Shown: positions 34,641-41,931 of the stretch, piece by piece | Numbering within the stretch: position 1 is the first letter of the stretch | Layout: the number at the start of each line of letters is the position of its first letter | Assembly (NCBI RefSeq): GCF_026650985.1 | Contig: NZ_CP086242.1 | Span: 1-44,632, forward strand | From: Clostridium estertheticum | Lineage (GTDB): Bacteria > Bacillota > Clostridia > Clostridiales > Clostridiaceae | Direction: 5' to 3' | DNA length: 44,632 nt | Program-made: the position numbers and the translations under genes | Notes under the pieces: model-generated | Seen by the model: the letters and a program-made list of their open reading frames with translations, nothing else | Told to the model about the DNA's origin: nothing | Databases searched by the model: none

Positions 34641-35237
34641 TTAAATTAGCTTTCTATTAAACAGTAATTTAAAATACCAAGATATATACAATATAATTGT
34701 TAGTAAGGTTAATAAATCTGTTATTAGAAGTGAAAACGTACTATACCGATAAAATAGTATTAGTAATACTATTATAGAACTATCAAAAATTCTTATTAAA
34801 TTCTTATATTTTTCAATAGTAATAGCATTGTTTTTTATTACTAATAAAATTCCACCTATTAAAGAAATTATTATATAAAAATTAACAGATTGTTTAGCTA
34901 TAAATACACTTCGCAATGATCCAAATAGTAATATATATGCTAATATTGAAATATTCTTAAATTTTTTAAAAGTTTTAATTTTTTTATTAAAATTAAGTGT
35001 TTCACTGTGTAAATCATTAAAATCACCAAACCTATCGATAGCAATTTTAAAAGCCTCTTTTTCCTTATGACCATCGGAAACAAGTTCTTGCATGCTAGTT
35101 ATTAAATTCGCTTTATTTTCCTCTTTAAAATCCACTTTTTCACCTAAGGGTAATTCGATTTTAAGCATAATTGTATCTAAAAACTCTTCTATATTTTTAG
35201 TTGATTGTTTGCTAATTTCAATATTACTATTCATCAT
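34641..35237 (-). CDS. PadR-linked membrane protein
   Basis: 198 residues from ATG 35237, which has GGAGGAGGC 7 nt upstream; a longer frame from 35255 starts inside padR. A soluble N-terminal part (about 1-90) has SMQELVSDGHKEKEAFKIAI and DRFGDFNDL, resembling the short helical domain of proteins encoded beside PadR regulators (permease prefix/DUF1700 type). Four hydrophobic segments follow (for example FYIIISLIGGILLV). It overlaps padR by 11 bp, so the two are co-translated. It probably acts in membrane or envelope control; the exact role is unknown. Confidence 0.65.
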   Translation of the reverse strand: MMNSNIEISKQSTKNIEEFLDTIMLKIELPLGEKVDFKEENKANLITSMQELVSDGHKEKEAFKIAIDRFGDFNDLHSETLNFNKKIKTFKKFKNISILAYILLFGSLRSVFIAKQSVNFYIIISLIGGILLVIKNNAITIEKYKNLIRIFDSSIIVLLILFYRYSTFSLLITDLLTLLTIILYISWYFKLLFNRKLI

Positions 35238-35580
35238 AATTATTGCCTCCTCCACTTCCTAAAAACTTATCAATAATATTTTTCATAAACTTCCATTCTT
35301 TTATTTTATTGTTAAGATGCATTCTACCATTATTAGTAATTTTGTAGTATTTTCTTTTTACTCCTCCAATTTGATCATTATCCCAATAGGATTCAATAAG
35401 TTTGTTTTTGTCTAATCGTTTAAGTGATAAATACAACGTCCCTTCCTTTAGTTCAAATTTATTGTCACTTATGTCTCTCACTTTTTTTGCCAATGCATAA
35501 CCATACATAGATTCTTCATTTATAAGACTAATAATAATGCTATCAATATGGCCCTTCAAAACTTCTTTATCTATTTCCAA
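35227..35580 (-). CDS. PadR-family transcriptional regulator
   Basis: 117 residues with the PadR winged helix: IDSIIISLINEESMYGYALA, then FELKEGTLYLSLKRLDKNKL and KRKYYKITNNGR. PadR proteins repress their own operon and release on a ligand or membrane signal. A 55-bp perfect inverted repeat sits 16 bp upstream of the start and is the likely operator. The ribosome-binding site is GGGGGTGG. Short C-terminal helix for dimerisation. Confidence 0.88.
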   Translation of the reverse strand: MEIDKEVLKGHIDSIIISLINEESMYGYALAKKVRDISDNKFELKEGTLYLSLKRLDKNKLIESYWDNDQIGGVKRKYYKITNNGRMHLNNKIKEWKFMKNIIDKFLGSGGGNNYDE

Positions 35581-35595
35581 ATATAGCCACCCCCT

Positions 35596-35650
35596 AACAT
35601 ACTATATGTTATATACTATATGATATATAGTATATAACATATAGTATGTT
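35596..35650. promoter_or_regulatory. 55-bp perfect palindrome upstream of padR, likely operator
   Basis: Two 26-bp arms, beginning AACATACTATATGTT, are exact complements around the 3-bp centre GAT. Each arm contains a smaller AACATA/TATGTT dyad, so four PadR half-sites may be present. It must overlap the padR promoter. Confidence 0.75.
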
Positions 35651-35655
35651 ATTGC

Positions 35656-35688
35656 AAGACTAAGTAGTTTAAATGACTTAGTCTTTAT
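35656..35688. terminator. Hairpin between the PadR operator and element C1
   Basis: AAGACTAAGT and ACTTAGTCTT around a 10-nt loop, followed by TATT. Confidence 0.55.
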
Positions 35689-35705
35689 TAACCCGTAGCA
35701 TACCT

Positions 35706-36117
35706 GGGGTAGGGCTCGCAATTTGTGCAAAAGTACCGTTAAGGAAACTTGATTAACATTTAAATAAATATTTAGTAAATATAGTAGGTTCCCTAAAAAT
35801 TCTAATGTAATAAAATACACTAAATATTACATTAGGTAATCGGTTCTCAACCCTTGGTATTACTTGATTATTAAAGGATTTAAAACTAATTTAAATTAAG
35901 TTTATAGTTTTAATGTAATGTTTTAGTCCAAACTCTAACTAAAATAGTACATTAATAATTTACTACATAAAAATATTAATAACTTAATGTTTTTATATGA
36001 AATATATCTTGAAACATATTAAAAAGCCTTATTTTGCATTGAGTTTTACAGTAACTTGAAAATATGCTAATTGATTTTCCTTAACGGTACTTTTGCACGA
36101 AAAGAGAGCACTACCCC
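35706..36117. mobile_element. Miniature element C1, 412 bp, Tn3-type TIRs
   Basis: The left TIR starts GGGGTAGGGCTCGCAATTTG and ends CCGTTAAG at base 38. The right end, read inward, starts GGGGTAGTGCTCTCTTTTCG and ends ACCGTTAAG. The 412-bp interior is non-coding. A second copy of identical length lies at 40870-41281, with differences scattered along it. No 5-bp target duplication is seen. Confidence 0.8.
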
Positions 36118-36416
36118 ATTAGGTGCGTATTGATATTCTGAAAGTAACACAATGGTAATTGAGTTACTTTCACATTGACTATATTGCTCATTCCTTAAAA
36201 AAATCGATTTGAATGTAACATAACGTGTTAACTTGCTACGTTAAATGTATTTCAATAAGATAAATCTACACCATCAAGGTGATTACAAAAGTTATCTGCC
36301 TGGGCCTTCTATTGTGAAATCTATAATCCAATAGAATACAATTTACTTATGGATTAACAGTTTTATTTGCTTCAATAGTCCCTTATTATTTAAAAACATT
36401 AATATAAAGTATTGAA
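36118..36416. other. Non-coding region with hairpin 36140-36171
   Basis: GAAAGTAACACAA and TTGAGTTACTTTC (one mismatch) form the third member of the 31-bp hairpin family. The bases right after C1 (CCATTAGGTGCGTA) resemble those after the TIR at 41490 (CCACTAGGCACATA). No gene seen. Confidence 0.5.
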
Positions 36417-36640
36417 GGAGCAGTCATAAAAAAACAAATCCAAGAAGAAGAGCTCTGCGGGTCAGTTTATTTTTTATCACTGCTCCTATTCCCATGTGTA
36501 TTCCTTTGCAGTCAAGGAAGCTTTGGACAATCTTACTCAAAGAACCTCCATTCCATTCATTCTTCACTTCATTACAATTCTTTCAGTAAACTAGTCCAAA
36601 GCAAAAAAATAAATACCCCTTTTCCAAGGGGTAACAATTC
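36417..36640. ncRNA. Structured non-coding locus 1
   Basis: Two large stems: GGAGCAGT-C-ATAAAAAA (36417-36433) with its complement at 36470-36486, and GCTTTGGAC (36520-36528) with GTCCAAAGC (36594-36602), the latter extended by TTACT/AGTAA. A CCCCTT..AAGGGG hairpin follows. The second stem and that hairpin recur at 39149-39280 with conserved sequence. An RNA gene is possible; strand and ends are not known. Confidence 0.4.
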
Positions 36641-37109
36641 CTACAGTGATTATGATTAAATATATTACATTAATGATCCCAGATATATCGTATAAATAGA
36701 TATATTCAAGTCTACAATTGCTTAGTTAAATTTAACTAAATGCTTAACAACCCATATATAGCTTAAAACAAACTCAATATTTTTTGTATCTTTGTATTTA
36801 TATGTTTCATAATAATTTTAGATTTAGTTTTAAATAATAAATAAATTATTTCTTTATTTGCATAGCCAGTATAGTGAATTTTGATAGTACAACCCTGTTT
36901 TCTTTCCTTGGAAATAAAGATAGTGTAGTAGCTATCTTAAATTTAGATGTTCCATGCAGCAGATAACAGTTTTCTCATAAAACAGCTGCTAATAAATTAA
37001 TTTTAAATTCGCTATTTTGATGAAAACGCGAGCTTTATTATGTATGGTTCTAAGGTTTTTACCACAAGTGGTAATTGATAAGGTAATGCTCAGGTGTATA
37101 TTACTGATG
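36641..37109. other. Non-coding AT-rich stretch
   Basis: Small inverted repeats (GATAG/CTATC near 36920, AGCAG/CTGCT near 36960, CCAC/GTGG near 37060). Part of it must terminate the minus-strand gene at 37110. No gene supported. Confidence 0.4.
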
Positions 37110-37517
37110 TTATTTTTTAAAGAATTCCATTCCAAGTTCCAGATCACTTTTTCCCATTACCTTTTCTATAGTTCCATTTTTAAGTTTATCGAATAGATCT
37201 AAAATATTAGTTATAACTTTACTAAGCTCTTGGAGCTGCACTTGAGATTTAGAAAGGTTCGTTTCAAGTGTAGTCGATAAGGTTTCTTCATCATGCCATT
37301 TGGATATTTGATTCTCATATAAACATATGGAATCTAATTGCTTCGAAAATACCTTAATAACTCCTTCTACTATTTCATCATTCAAAACATATGATTTAGA
37401 TTGCGCTTTCAAAAGATTTTTATATTGATCTTTATCTTCTTCTAGTTGACCAGATATCATTGTAGACATCATAGGTAACATACTGATAGGGTGCTAATTT
37501 TGTTGCTGTTTCTCCAT
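37110..37517 (-). pseudogene. Coiled-coil protein gene with an early in-frame TAG
   Basis: The natural start seems to be ATG 37517, behind GAAAGGAC, giving MEKQQQN, then TAG, then HPISMLPMMSTMISGQLEED in the same frame. The eighth codon is a stop. The remaining frame (from ATG 37481, 123 residues) has no ribosome-binding site. The protein is helical and acidic (LETNLSKSQVQLQELSKVIT). No family recognised. It is divergent from the par operon. Either the gene is dead, the stop is suppressed, or translation restarts at 37481. Confidence 0.6.
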
Positions 37518-37727
37518 GAATTTAGTCCTTTCAAGTGCTGAATTTTTTATAATGATAATACCATAAAACGGTATTACTAGCGAGAGAGGGAAAGTAGCAC
37601 CTGACTACGAATGCGTTTGTTTGCAGTTGATTTAACGCACAAATAAATGTTGCTTTCCACGTACGTGAACGTTTCTGTCACATTACCATAAGTTAAATTC
37701 TAAACTTTTTTATATTTTAGAATAAAA
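37518..37727. other. Divergent regulatory region between 37517 and the par repeats
   Basis: Includes TACCATAAAACGGTA (a small dyad near 37560) and GTACGTGAACGT. No gene. Promoters of the minus-strand gene and of parA must lie in this region or in the following repeats. Confidence 0.4.
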
Positions 37728-37822
37728 GAAGTTTAGAATTTAAGAATTAAACAATTAAAGAAGTTTACAATTTAAGAATTAAAGAATATAATTTATATTT
37801 ATAAGCATAAATTATATTCTTT
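37728..37822. repeat. Centromere-like direct repeats and leader hairpin before parA
   Basis: GAAGTTTAGAATTTAAGAAT at 37728 and GAAGTTTACAATTTAAGAAT at 37760 are 24-bp repeats (23 of 24 identical) 32 bp apart; an inverted partial copy lies at 37695. A hairpin AAAGAATATAATTTAT / ATAAATTATATTCTTT (37781-37822) ends next to the parA ribosome-binding site. The repeats are the best candidate for the partition site and operator bound by the RHH protein. Confidence 0.65.
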
Positions 37823-37835
37823 AAGGAGCTGTATT

Positions 37836-38609
37836 ATGATAATAAGTATATTTAATCAAAAGGGTGGCTGTGGTAAATCTACTACAACTATAAATTTAGG
37901 TGCGGCACTAGCAAAGCTTGGTAAAAAAGTTCTAGTAGTTGATATGGATGCACAAGCCAATACTACTAATGGAGTTGGAATTGATGATGAAGAATTGGAG
38001 GTAACTATCTATGATCTTTTAATTTCTAAAAAAGTTACCTATGAAAAAATTAAAGAAGTTATTAAAAAAACTCCTTATGAAAACTTAGAGTGTTTACCAT
38101 CAGACATACAACTCTCAAATGCCGAAATAGAACTCGCTAGTGCTATGAGTCGTGAAACTATTTTAAAAAAGATTATTGATAAAATAAAAAATGATTATGA
38201 TTATATTTTAATTGATTCCCCACCAAGTTTAGGGCTACTTAGTGTAAATAGCCTTGTGGCTAGTGATAAGCTTATTATACCAGTCAACACTTCATATTTT
38301 TCTGTTAAAGGTATTAAGCATTTAATGAGTACATTTAATTTAGTAAAGGACAATTTAAATGAAAAGCTTGAAATTATAGGGGTACTAATAACTATGTTTT
38401 CTAGTAGAAAAACTATTGCTAAAAATATCAGAGAAAGTCTTATAGAAGTGTTTGGAGATAAGGTTTTTGATAGTGTAATTAGGGTTGATAGTAAAATAGA
38501 GTACAGTCAAGATGTACAGTCACCAGTGATTTATTTTAATAATAAGTGTAATGCTTTTAATGATTATATGAGCTTAAGTAAGGAGATTTTAAATTATGAG
38601 CAAAAATAG
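37836..38609 (+). CDS. parA: ParA partition ATPase
   Basis: 257 residues. Deviant Walker A KGGCGKST in FNQKGGCGKSTTTINLGAAL, the A' motif VVDMDAQANTTNG and Walker B YILIDSPPSLGLLSVNSL are all canonical for type Ia/Ib partition ATPases. It lacks an N-terminal HTH domain, so repression is probably left to the RHH partner, as in type Ib systems. ATG 37836 has AAGGAGCTG upstream. It overlaps the next gene by 14 bp. It should segregate the plasmid by ATP-driven patterning on the nucleoid. Confidence 0.93.
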   Translation: MIISIFNQKGGCGKSTTTINLGAALAKLGKKVLVVDMDAQANTTNGVGIDDEELEVTIYDLLISKKVTYEKIKEVIKKTPYENLECLPSDIQLSNAEIELASAMSRETILKKIIDKIKNDYDYILIDSPPSLGLLSVNSLVASDKLIIPVNTSYFSVKGIKHLMSTFNLVKDNLNEKLEIIGVLITMFSSRKTIAKNIRESLIEVFGDKVFDSVIRVDSKIEYSQDVQSPVIYFNNKCNAFNDYMSLSKEILNYEQK

Positions 38610-38880
38610 TAGCAGTGGAAGTAAAGGGATTTTAAGTGGTCTTATAAACAATAATTCTAAAGAAGTTAAGAATGAAAATTCTAAAGAAGTTAAGAATATA
38701 AATTCTTATGAGAATAATAATGAGGAAGATACTTTTTCCGTAAAAAGAAGCTTCTCGTTAAGACAATCAACAGTAAGAAAACTTCAAGCACTAAAACCTA
38801 TGTATGATAATATCAATATAACTTTCAATGAAATAGTGGATGAAGCAATTAAGAAGTTGTATGAAGAAAAAGTTAAATAA
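38596..38880 (+). CDS. Ribbon-helix-helix partition protein, 94 aa
   Basis: ATG 38596 lies inside the end of parA. The N-terminal half is polar and disordered, with the repeat NSKEVKN twice. The C-terminal half has an RHH fold pattern (FSVKRSFSLRQSTVRKLQAL, then NITFNEIVDEAIKKLYEEK). This arrangement is that of ParG/Omega-type centromere-binding proteins, whose flexible tail stimulates ParA. The DNA coding for the tail (38653-38697) contains two 21-bp copies of AATTCTAAAGAAGTTAAGAA-T, close to the repeats upstream of parA, so the gene may carry extra binding sites. Confidence 0.8.
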   Translation: MSKNSSSGSKGILSGLINNNSKEVKNENSKEVKNINSYENNNEEDTFSVKRSFSLRQSTVRKLQALKPMYDNINITFNEIVDEAIKKLYEEKVK

Positions 38881-38899
38881 AATATTTATAAAAACGCTG

Positions 38900-38923
38900 A
38901 AAAAGACACCCAGGTGTCTTTTT
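38900..38923. terminator. Terminator after the par operon
   Basis: AAAAAGACACC-CA-GGTGTCTTTTT, perfect and symmetric, works in both directions. Confidence 0.9.
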
Positions 38924-39136
38924 CATTTTCAGTACCATTTAATATCATCTGCAGTTAGTAAACTAGTCTAAAGAAATTAAGCACTTAAGCCTTCAAGGGC
39001 GTCTGGGTGATTCTTTGGGGTCTTTGTCCTGGTATTCATCATAAGCCGGCGCAGTCAAATGCGTGTCCATATTTAAAATTCTCCTTCATGCTTCATACGA
39101 ATTTAAAATGTGCTACAAGCACTTTCACTGCGCTGA

Positions 39137-39318
39137 GTCCAAAAGGAAGCTTTGGACAATCTTACTCATTGCCAAAAAGTAAAATAATCTATCAAGGTAC
39201 CGCACATTCATCTTTCTATTTATTTTTAGTAGCAGTCAGTAAACTTGTCCAAAGCAAAAGGAATTCCCCTTCCCCCAGGGGTAACAAATCCTGTTGCAGT
39301 GCAGTAGGATTTGTTTTT
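39137..39318 (+). ncRNA. Structured non-coding locus 2 ending in a terminator
   Basis: GCTTTGGAC (39149-39157) pairs with GTCCAAAGC (39247-39255), as in locus 1; it can also pair with GTCCAAA just upstream (39138). CCCCTTCCCCCAGGGG follows. CAAATCCT and AGGATTTG then form a hairpin before TTTTT (39285-39318), a good intrinsic terminator on the plus strand. GGAAGCTTTGGACAATCTTA and downstream bases are identical to locus 1. A short RNA on the plus strand is plausible. The overlapping 116-codon frame is not protein-like. Confidence 0.45.
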
Positions 39319-39360
39319 ATAACCGTACTAATATTAAAAATTTTCACATATCTTTGATAT

Positions 39361-40320
39361 AAAACCTCGCTTCGCTCGGGTGAAAAATGGACAGGTTTTC
39401 ACCTCAGCCTATCAGAGCAGTGACCGTGTTCTGAGTATTTAGAGTTTCAAAAAAATAAATTTATAGTAGAGGTCAGAAACTCGTCCATTTTTCACGGCAA
39501 ATAGACATGCCTATCAGCCACTTCGTACCTCAGTAGCTGGGCTAGTCAATTTGCCCGCAACCTACAAGTTTTAAAAAAGTAGTTAGTTTTTGCAGTTTCC
39601 TTTTGAAGACTAATATTGATGATGTAATATTATATGTATTTATAAAACATTATTATAAGAAACTTTATTATAATAATGCATTACTATTGGTATTGATACT
39701 TCTAGTATAGAGAATTTGGAAGGACAAGATCTGGGCACGTATACCGTCACCCAAAAAAGAACAAGCTTTAGTATAAGACTCTCTAAGCTTCCCATTGTTT
39801 TCGTCCCTCAAACACTGGCAAACTAAGAGGTTCTAATTCCAAAGCTAGTCCTTTTTGGGGTACCCGACGGCGTGCATCGATTCTAGCTAAATTTTAATTG
39901 CCCTTAATTTAATCATTCTATATAAATAATCAAAAAAATTCCTAAGTCTACGCAGCCCTTTCGATAAAGCTCGCTCCAGCCGCCACCACCGCGACCTTTA
40001 ACGAAAGGGCATTATTATTCATAAAAGAATCCAAAGAACCAAAACAAGCATTCCATTTCTTCGCTTGCAAGGCGCTCATCGATGGAACCTTTATCCCAAA
40101 GAGACCAGTTAATCTAAAGACCCGTGGCTCGATAAATTTCTAATACGAAATTTAACGACCCACTAGAATATTAAAATTAACAAGTTAGATCTTCACACGC
40201 ATATATAGTTTAATCCATACCACTTAATCTAAAAACGTACACCTCCGATGGACAAGCCCAGGGCTTGTCCACCTTGAACAAGTTGCGATGAACCTACAAC
40301 TAGTACAAGGTGGCTAAAGT
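39361..40320. ncRNA. Large structured non-coding region, possible big RNA
   Basis: About 960 bp without a gene, richer in G+C than the rest, packed with long stems: 39380-39392 with 39483-39495 (13 bp perfect), 39496-39506 with 39545-39555, 39735-39769 with 39841-39875 (35-nt arms, mostly paired), 39955-39969 with 39996-40010, 40123-40139 with 40146-40163, 40250-40259 with 40261-40270, and 40269-40285 with 40297-40313 (17-nt arms). Several loops contain smaller stems. Such density suggests a large ornate RNA of the general kind of GOLLD or ROOL. I claim no homology, and the strand is unknown; the minus strand has the purine-rich loops common in RNAs. Confidence 0.4.
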
Positions 40321-40730
40321 CTTTTATTTATGATGCATAAGTTTTATATATGCATTAATCTTTATTTTGTATCAAATTTAGCGGATTGCTAATGCCCTTA
40401 CCTATCGGGTCGGACAAGTGAAATTTAGAAAATTAAACAAAAGAATAAAAATTTATTTTTTTAAATCAGGAAAACTTATTTATTTTTATTTGTAGTAATT
40501 AGAAATTTAATATAATGATATATGCGCCCTATGCTAAGCTTCGGACATGTTTATAAAGAGTAACGCTAGCTCTATATATGTTATAAACAAAGGTATATAA
40601 GAGGTGTTTATAAGCAACTATAAATAAACACTATTTAATAATATTTATATAGCAACTACAAAGCAACACCAAAAAAACACCAAAGCAACACTAAGAAATA
40701 TTATAAATAAAAAGTTATTTTAGCAGTCTA
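40321..40730. other. Non-coding region with AGCAAC repeats
   Basis: AGCAAC occurs at about 40613, 40662, 40673 and 40692, partly within a GTGTTTAT/ATAAACAC hairpin (40606-40632). A TATAAT lies at 40511. The repeats sit upstream of the first copy of the DNA-binding-like gene and might be its operator. No gene. Confidence 0.4.
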
Positions 40731-40869
40731 TAAATAAAATCAATAAACATAACATTTTAATTTTATGATATTATATAGTTACAAGTAACTCAAAAGTGTT
40801 TACAAGGTGTTACATATAAGGTGGGATAGGGCGATGAGTAAAGCCAAAAAATTAGATTTACCTATTAAA
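40731..40869 (+). repeat. 139-bp direct repeat, copy 1
   Basis: Identical to 43262-43400 except for two bases. It contains the promoter region and first 12 codons of the gene intact at 43365. The two copies directly flank the segment 40870-43261, whose ends are Tn3-type TIRs. Confidence 0.9.
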
Positions 40870-40920
40870 GGGGTAGGGCTCGCAATTTGTGCAAAAGTAC
40901 CGTTAAGAAAATTTGATTAA
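40834..40920 (+). pseudogene. Truncated first copy of the 43365 gene
   Basis: MSKAKKLDLPIK is identical to the start of the protein at 43365, then the frame enters element C2 and stops after 28 codons. A by-product of the insertion and duplication. Confidence 0.8.
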
Positions 40921-41281
40921 CATTTAAGTAAATATATACTAAATGTAGTGGGTTTCCTAAAAATTCTAATGTAATAAAATACAACAAATATTACATTAGG
41001 TAATCGGTTCTTAACCCTTGATATTACTTGATTATTACAGAATTTAAAACTAATTTAAATTAAGTTTATAGTTTTAATGTAATGTTATAGTCCAAACTCT
41101 AACTAAAATAGTACATTAATAATTTACTACATAAAAATATTGAAAATTTAATATTCTTATGTGAAATATATCTTGGAGCATATTAAAAAGCCTTATTTAG
41201 CATATGATTTTACAGTAATTTGAAAATATGTTGGTTAGTTTTCCTTAGCGGTACTTTTGCACGAAAAGAGAGCACTACCAC
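40870..41281. mobile_element. Miniature element C2, 412 bp, Tn3-type TIRs
   Basis: Same length and nearly the same sequence as C1. The left TIR starts GGGGTAGGGCTCGCAATTTG. The right end is CCAC instead of CCCC. It also forms the left boundary of a larger segment that ends at 43261. Confidence 0.8.
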
Positions 41282-41490
41282 TTATGACACATAAAAACAA
41301 TGAATACGGACTATTTCCACTTTTGGAGGGGTTGGGAAAAAACACCCAACTTGCTTCGAACAAAAAAAATAAGAACTTTATCATTTAGTGATTAAACCAT
41401 AGATATACCAATGCTTTACACTGATATTATATGCTTTTTTGGTAATAACTGTCTTAACGTATATTTTTCGCGTTTTGCGAGCACTATCCC
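41282..41490. mobile_element. Partial Tn3-type element E with one TIR (41453-41490)
   Basis: The TIR, read inward, starts GGGATAGTGCTCGCAAAACG and ends TTAAG at base 38, matching the right end of element A. The DNA before it (AATAAGAACTTTATCATTTA and following) matches the interior of element D near 43100. The left end is missing, abutting C2. Confidence 0.6.
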
Positions 41491-41583
41491 ACTAGGCACA
41501 TAAAACGATTTGGTGATTATGTAATTGATTTAAAGAATATACCAAATGCCATAGATATGGCCGTTTCAATACCTATGAAATAA
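41491..41583 (+). pseudogene. Possible C-terminal remnant of a Tn3-family transposase
   Basis: The frame starting at the TIR edge reads TRHIKRFGDYVIDLKNIPNA, then IDMAVSIPMK and a stop. HIxRFGxYVxDL resembles the C-terminal end of Tn3-family TnpA proteins as I remember them. Only 30 codons remain. The small size makes this tentative. Confidence 0.4.
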
Positions 41584-41586
41584 GAT

Positions 41587-41630
41587 ATAGCCACATAATG
41601 GATAATAATTCCATGATGTGGCCTATTTTT
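41587..41630 (+). terminator. Terminator after the transposase remnant
   Basis: ATAGCCACAT and ATGTGGCCTAT, followed by TTTTT. Confidence 0.7.
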
Positions 41631-41680
41631 ACACGTATGTCGGTTGTACCCGAATTAGATTTACTTTAGAAAAATTAAAA

Positions 41681-41716
41681 GACAAGCCAATCCTCATTGA
41701 GAATTACTGGCTTGTC
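41681..41716 (-). terminator. Hairpin downstream of the small membrane gene
   Basis: GACAAGCCA and TGGCTTGTC around an 18-nt loop, 31 bp past the stop of 41748-41909 on the minus strand. Probable terminator of that two-gene unit. Confidence 0.6.
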
Positions 41717-41747
41717 CTTAATTGCTTTAAAGTCAAATCCTAAATTT

Positions 41748-41909
41748 TTATGATTTTTTACGTAAAAAATGATCTGTCAATAATAACACTGCTGTTATTT
41801 CAATAAACGTTACAAAATATTGTACTGTTCTATTTAAGTTCAGTTTTAATGTTAATGTTACTACTAAAAAAATAATAATCGAATTTAGTATTATTTTTTT
41901 GGTCACCAT
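41748..41909 (-). CDS. Small two-helix membrane protein, 53 aa, candidate immunity protein
   Basis: ATG 41909 on the minus strand has GAAAGGGTG 8 nt upstream. The 53 residues begin with a basic start (MVTKKII), then LNSIIIFLVVTLTLKLN, a short polar turn (LNRTVQ), a second helix (YFVTFIEITAVLLLTDHF) and a basic end (LRKKS). It is 22 bp downstream of the bacteriocin-like gene and in the same direction. Small basic membrane proteins in that place are typical immunity proteins. Family not recognised; the role is inferred from context. Confidence 0.6.
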   Translation of the reverse strand: MVTKKIILNSIIIFLVVTLTLKLNLNRTVQYFVTFIEITAVLLLTDHFLRKKS

Positions 41910-41931
41910 TTATATTTCACCCTTTCACTAT

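Noticed and set aside
35602-35820. 72-codon minus-strand frame
   Set aside because: Runs through the PadR palindrome and into element C1; no ribosome-binding site.
39007-39357. 116-codon plus-strand frame
   Set aside because: Covers structured locus 2 and its terminator, has no ribosome-binding site, and its composition is not protein-like. The stems explain the sequence better.
39361-40320. Group II intron or integron attC array
   Set aside because: No reverse transcriptase, no domain V signature, no integron integrase and no GTTRRRY/RYYYAAC core sites were seen.
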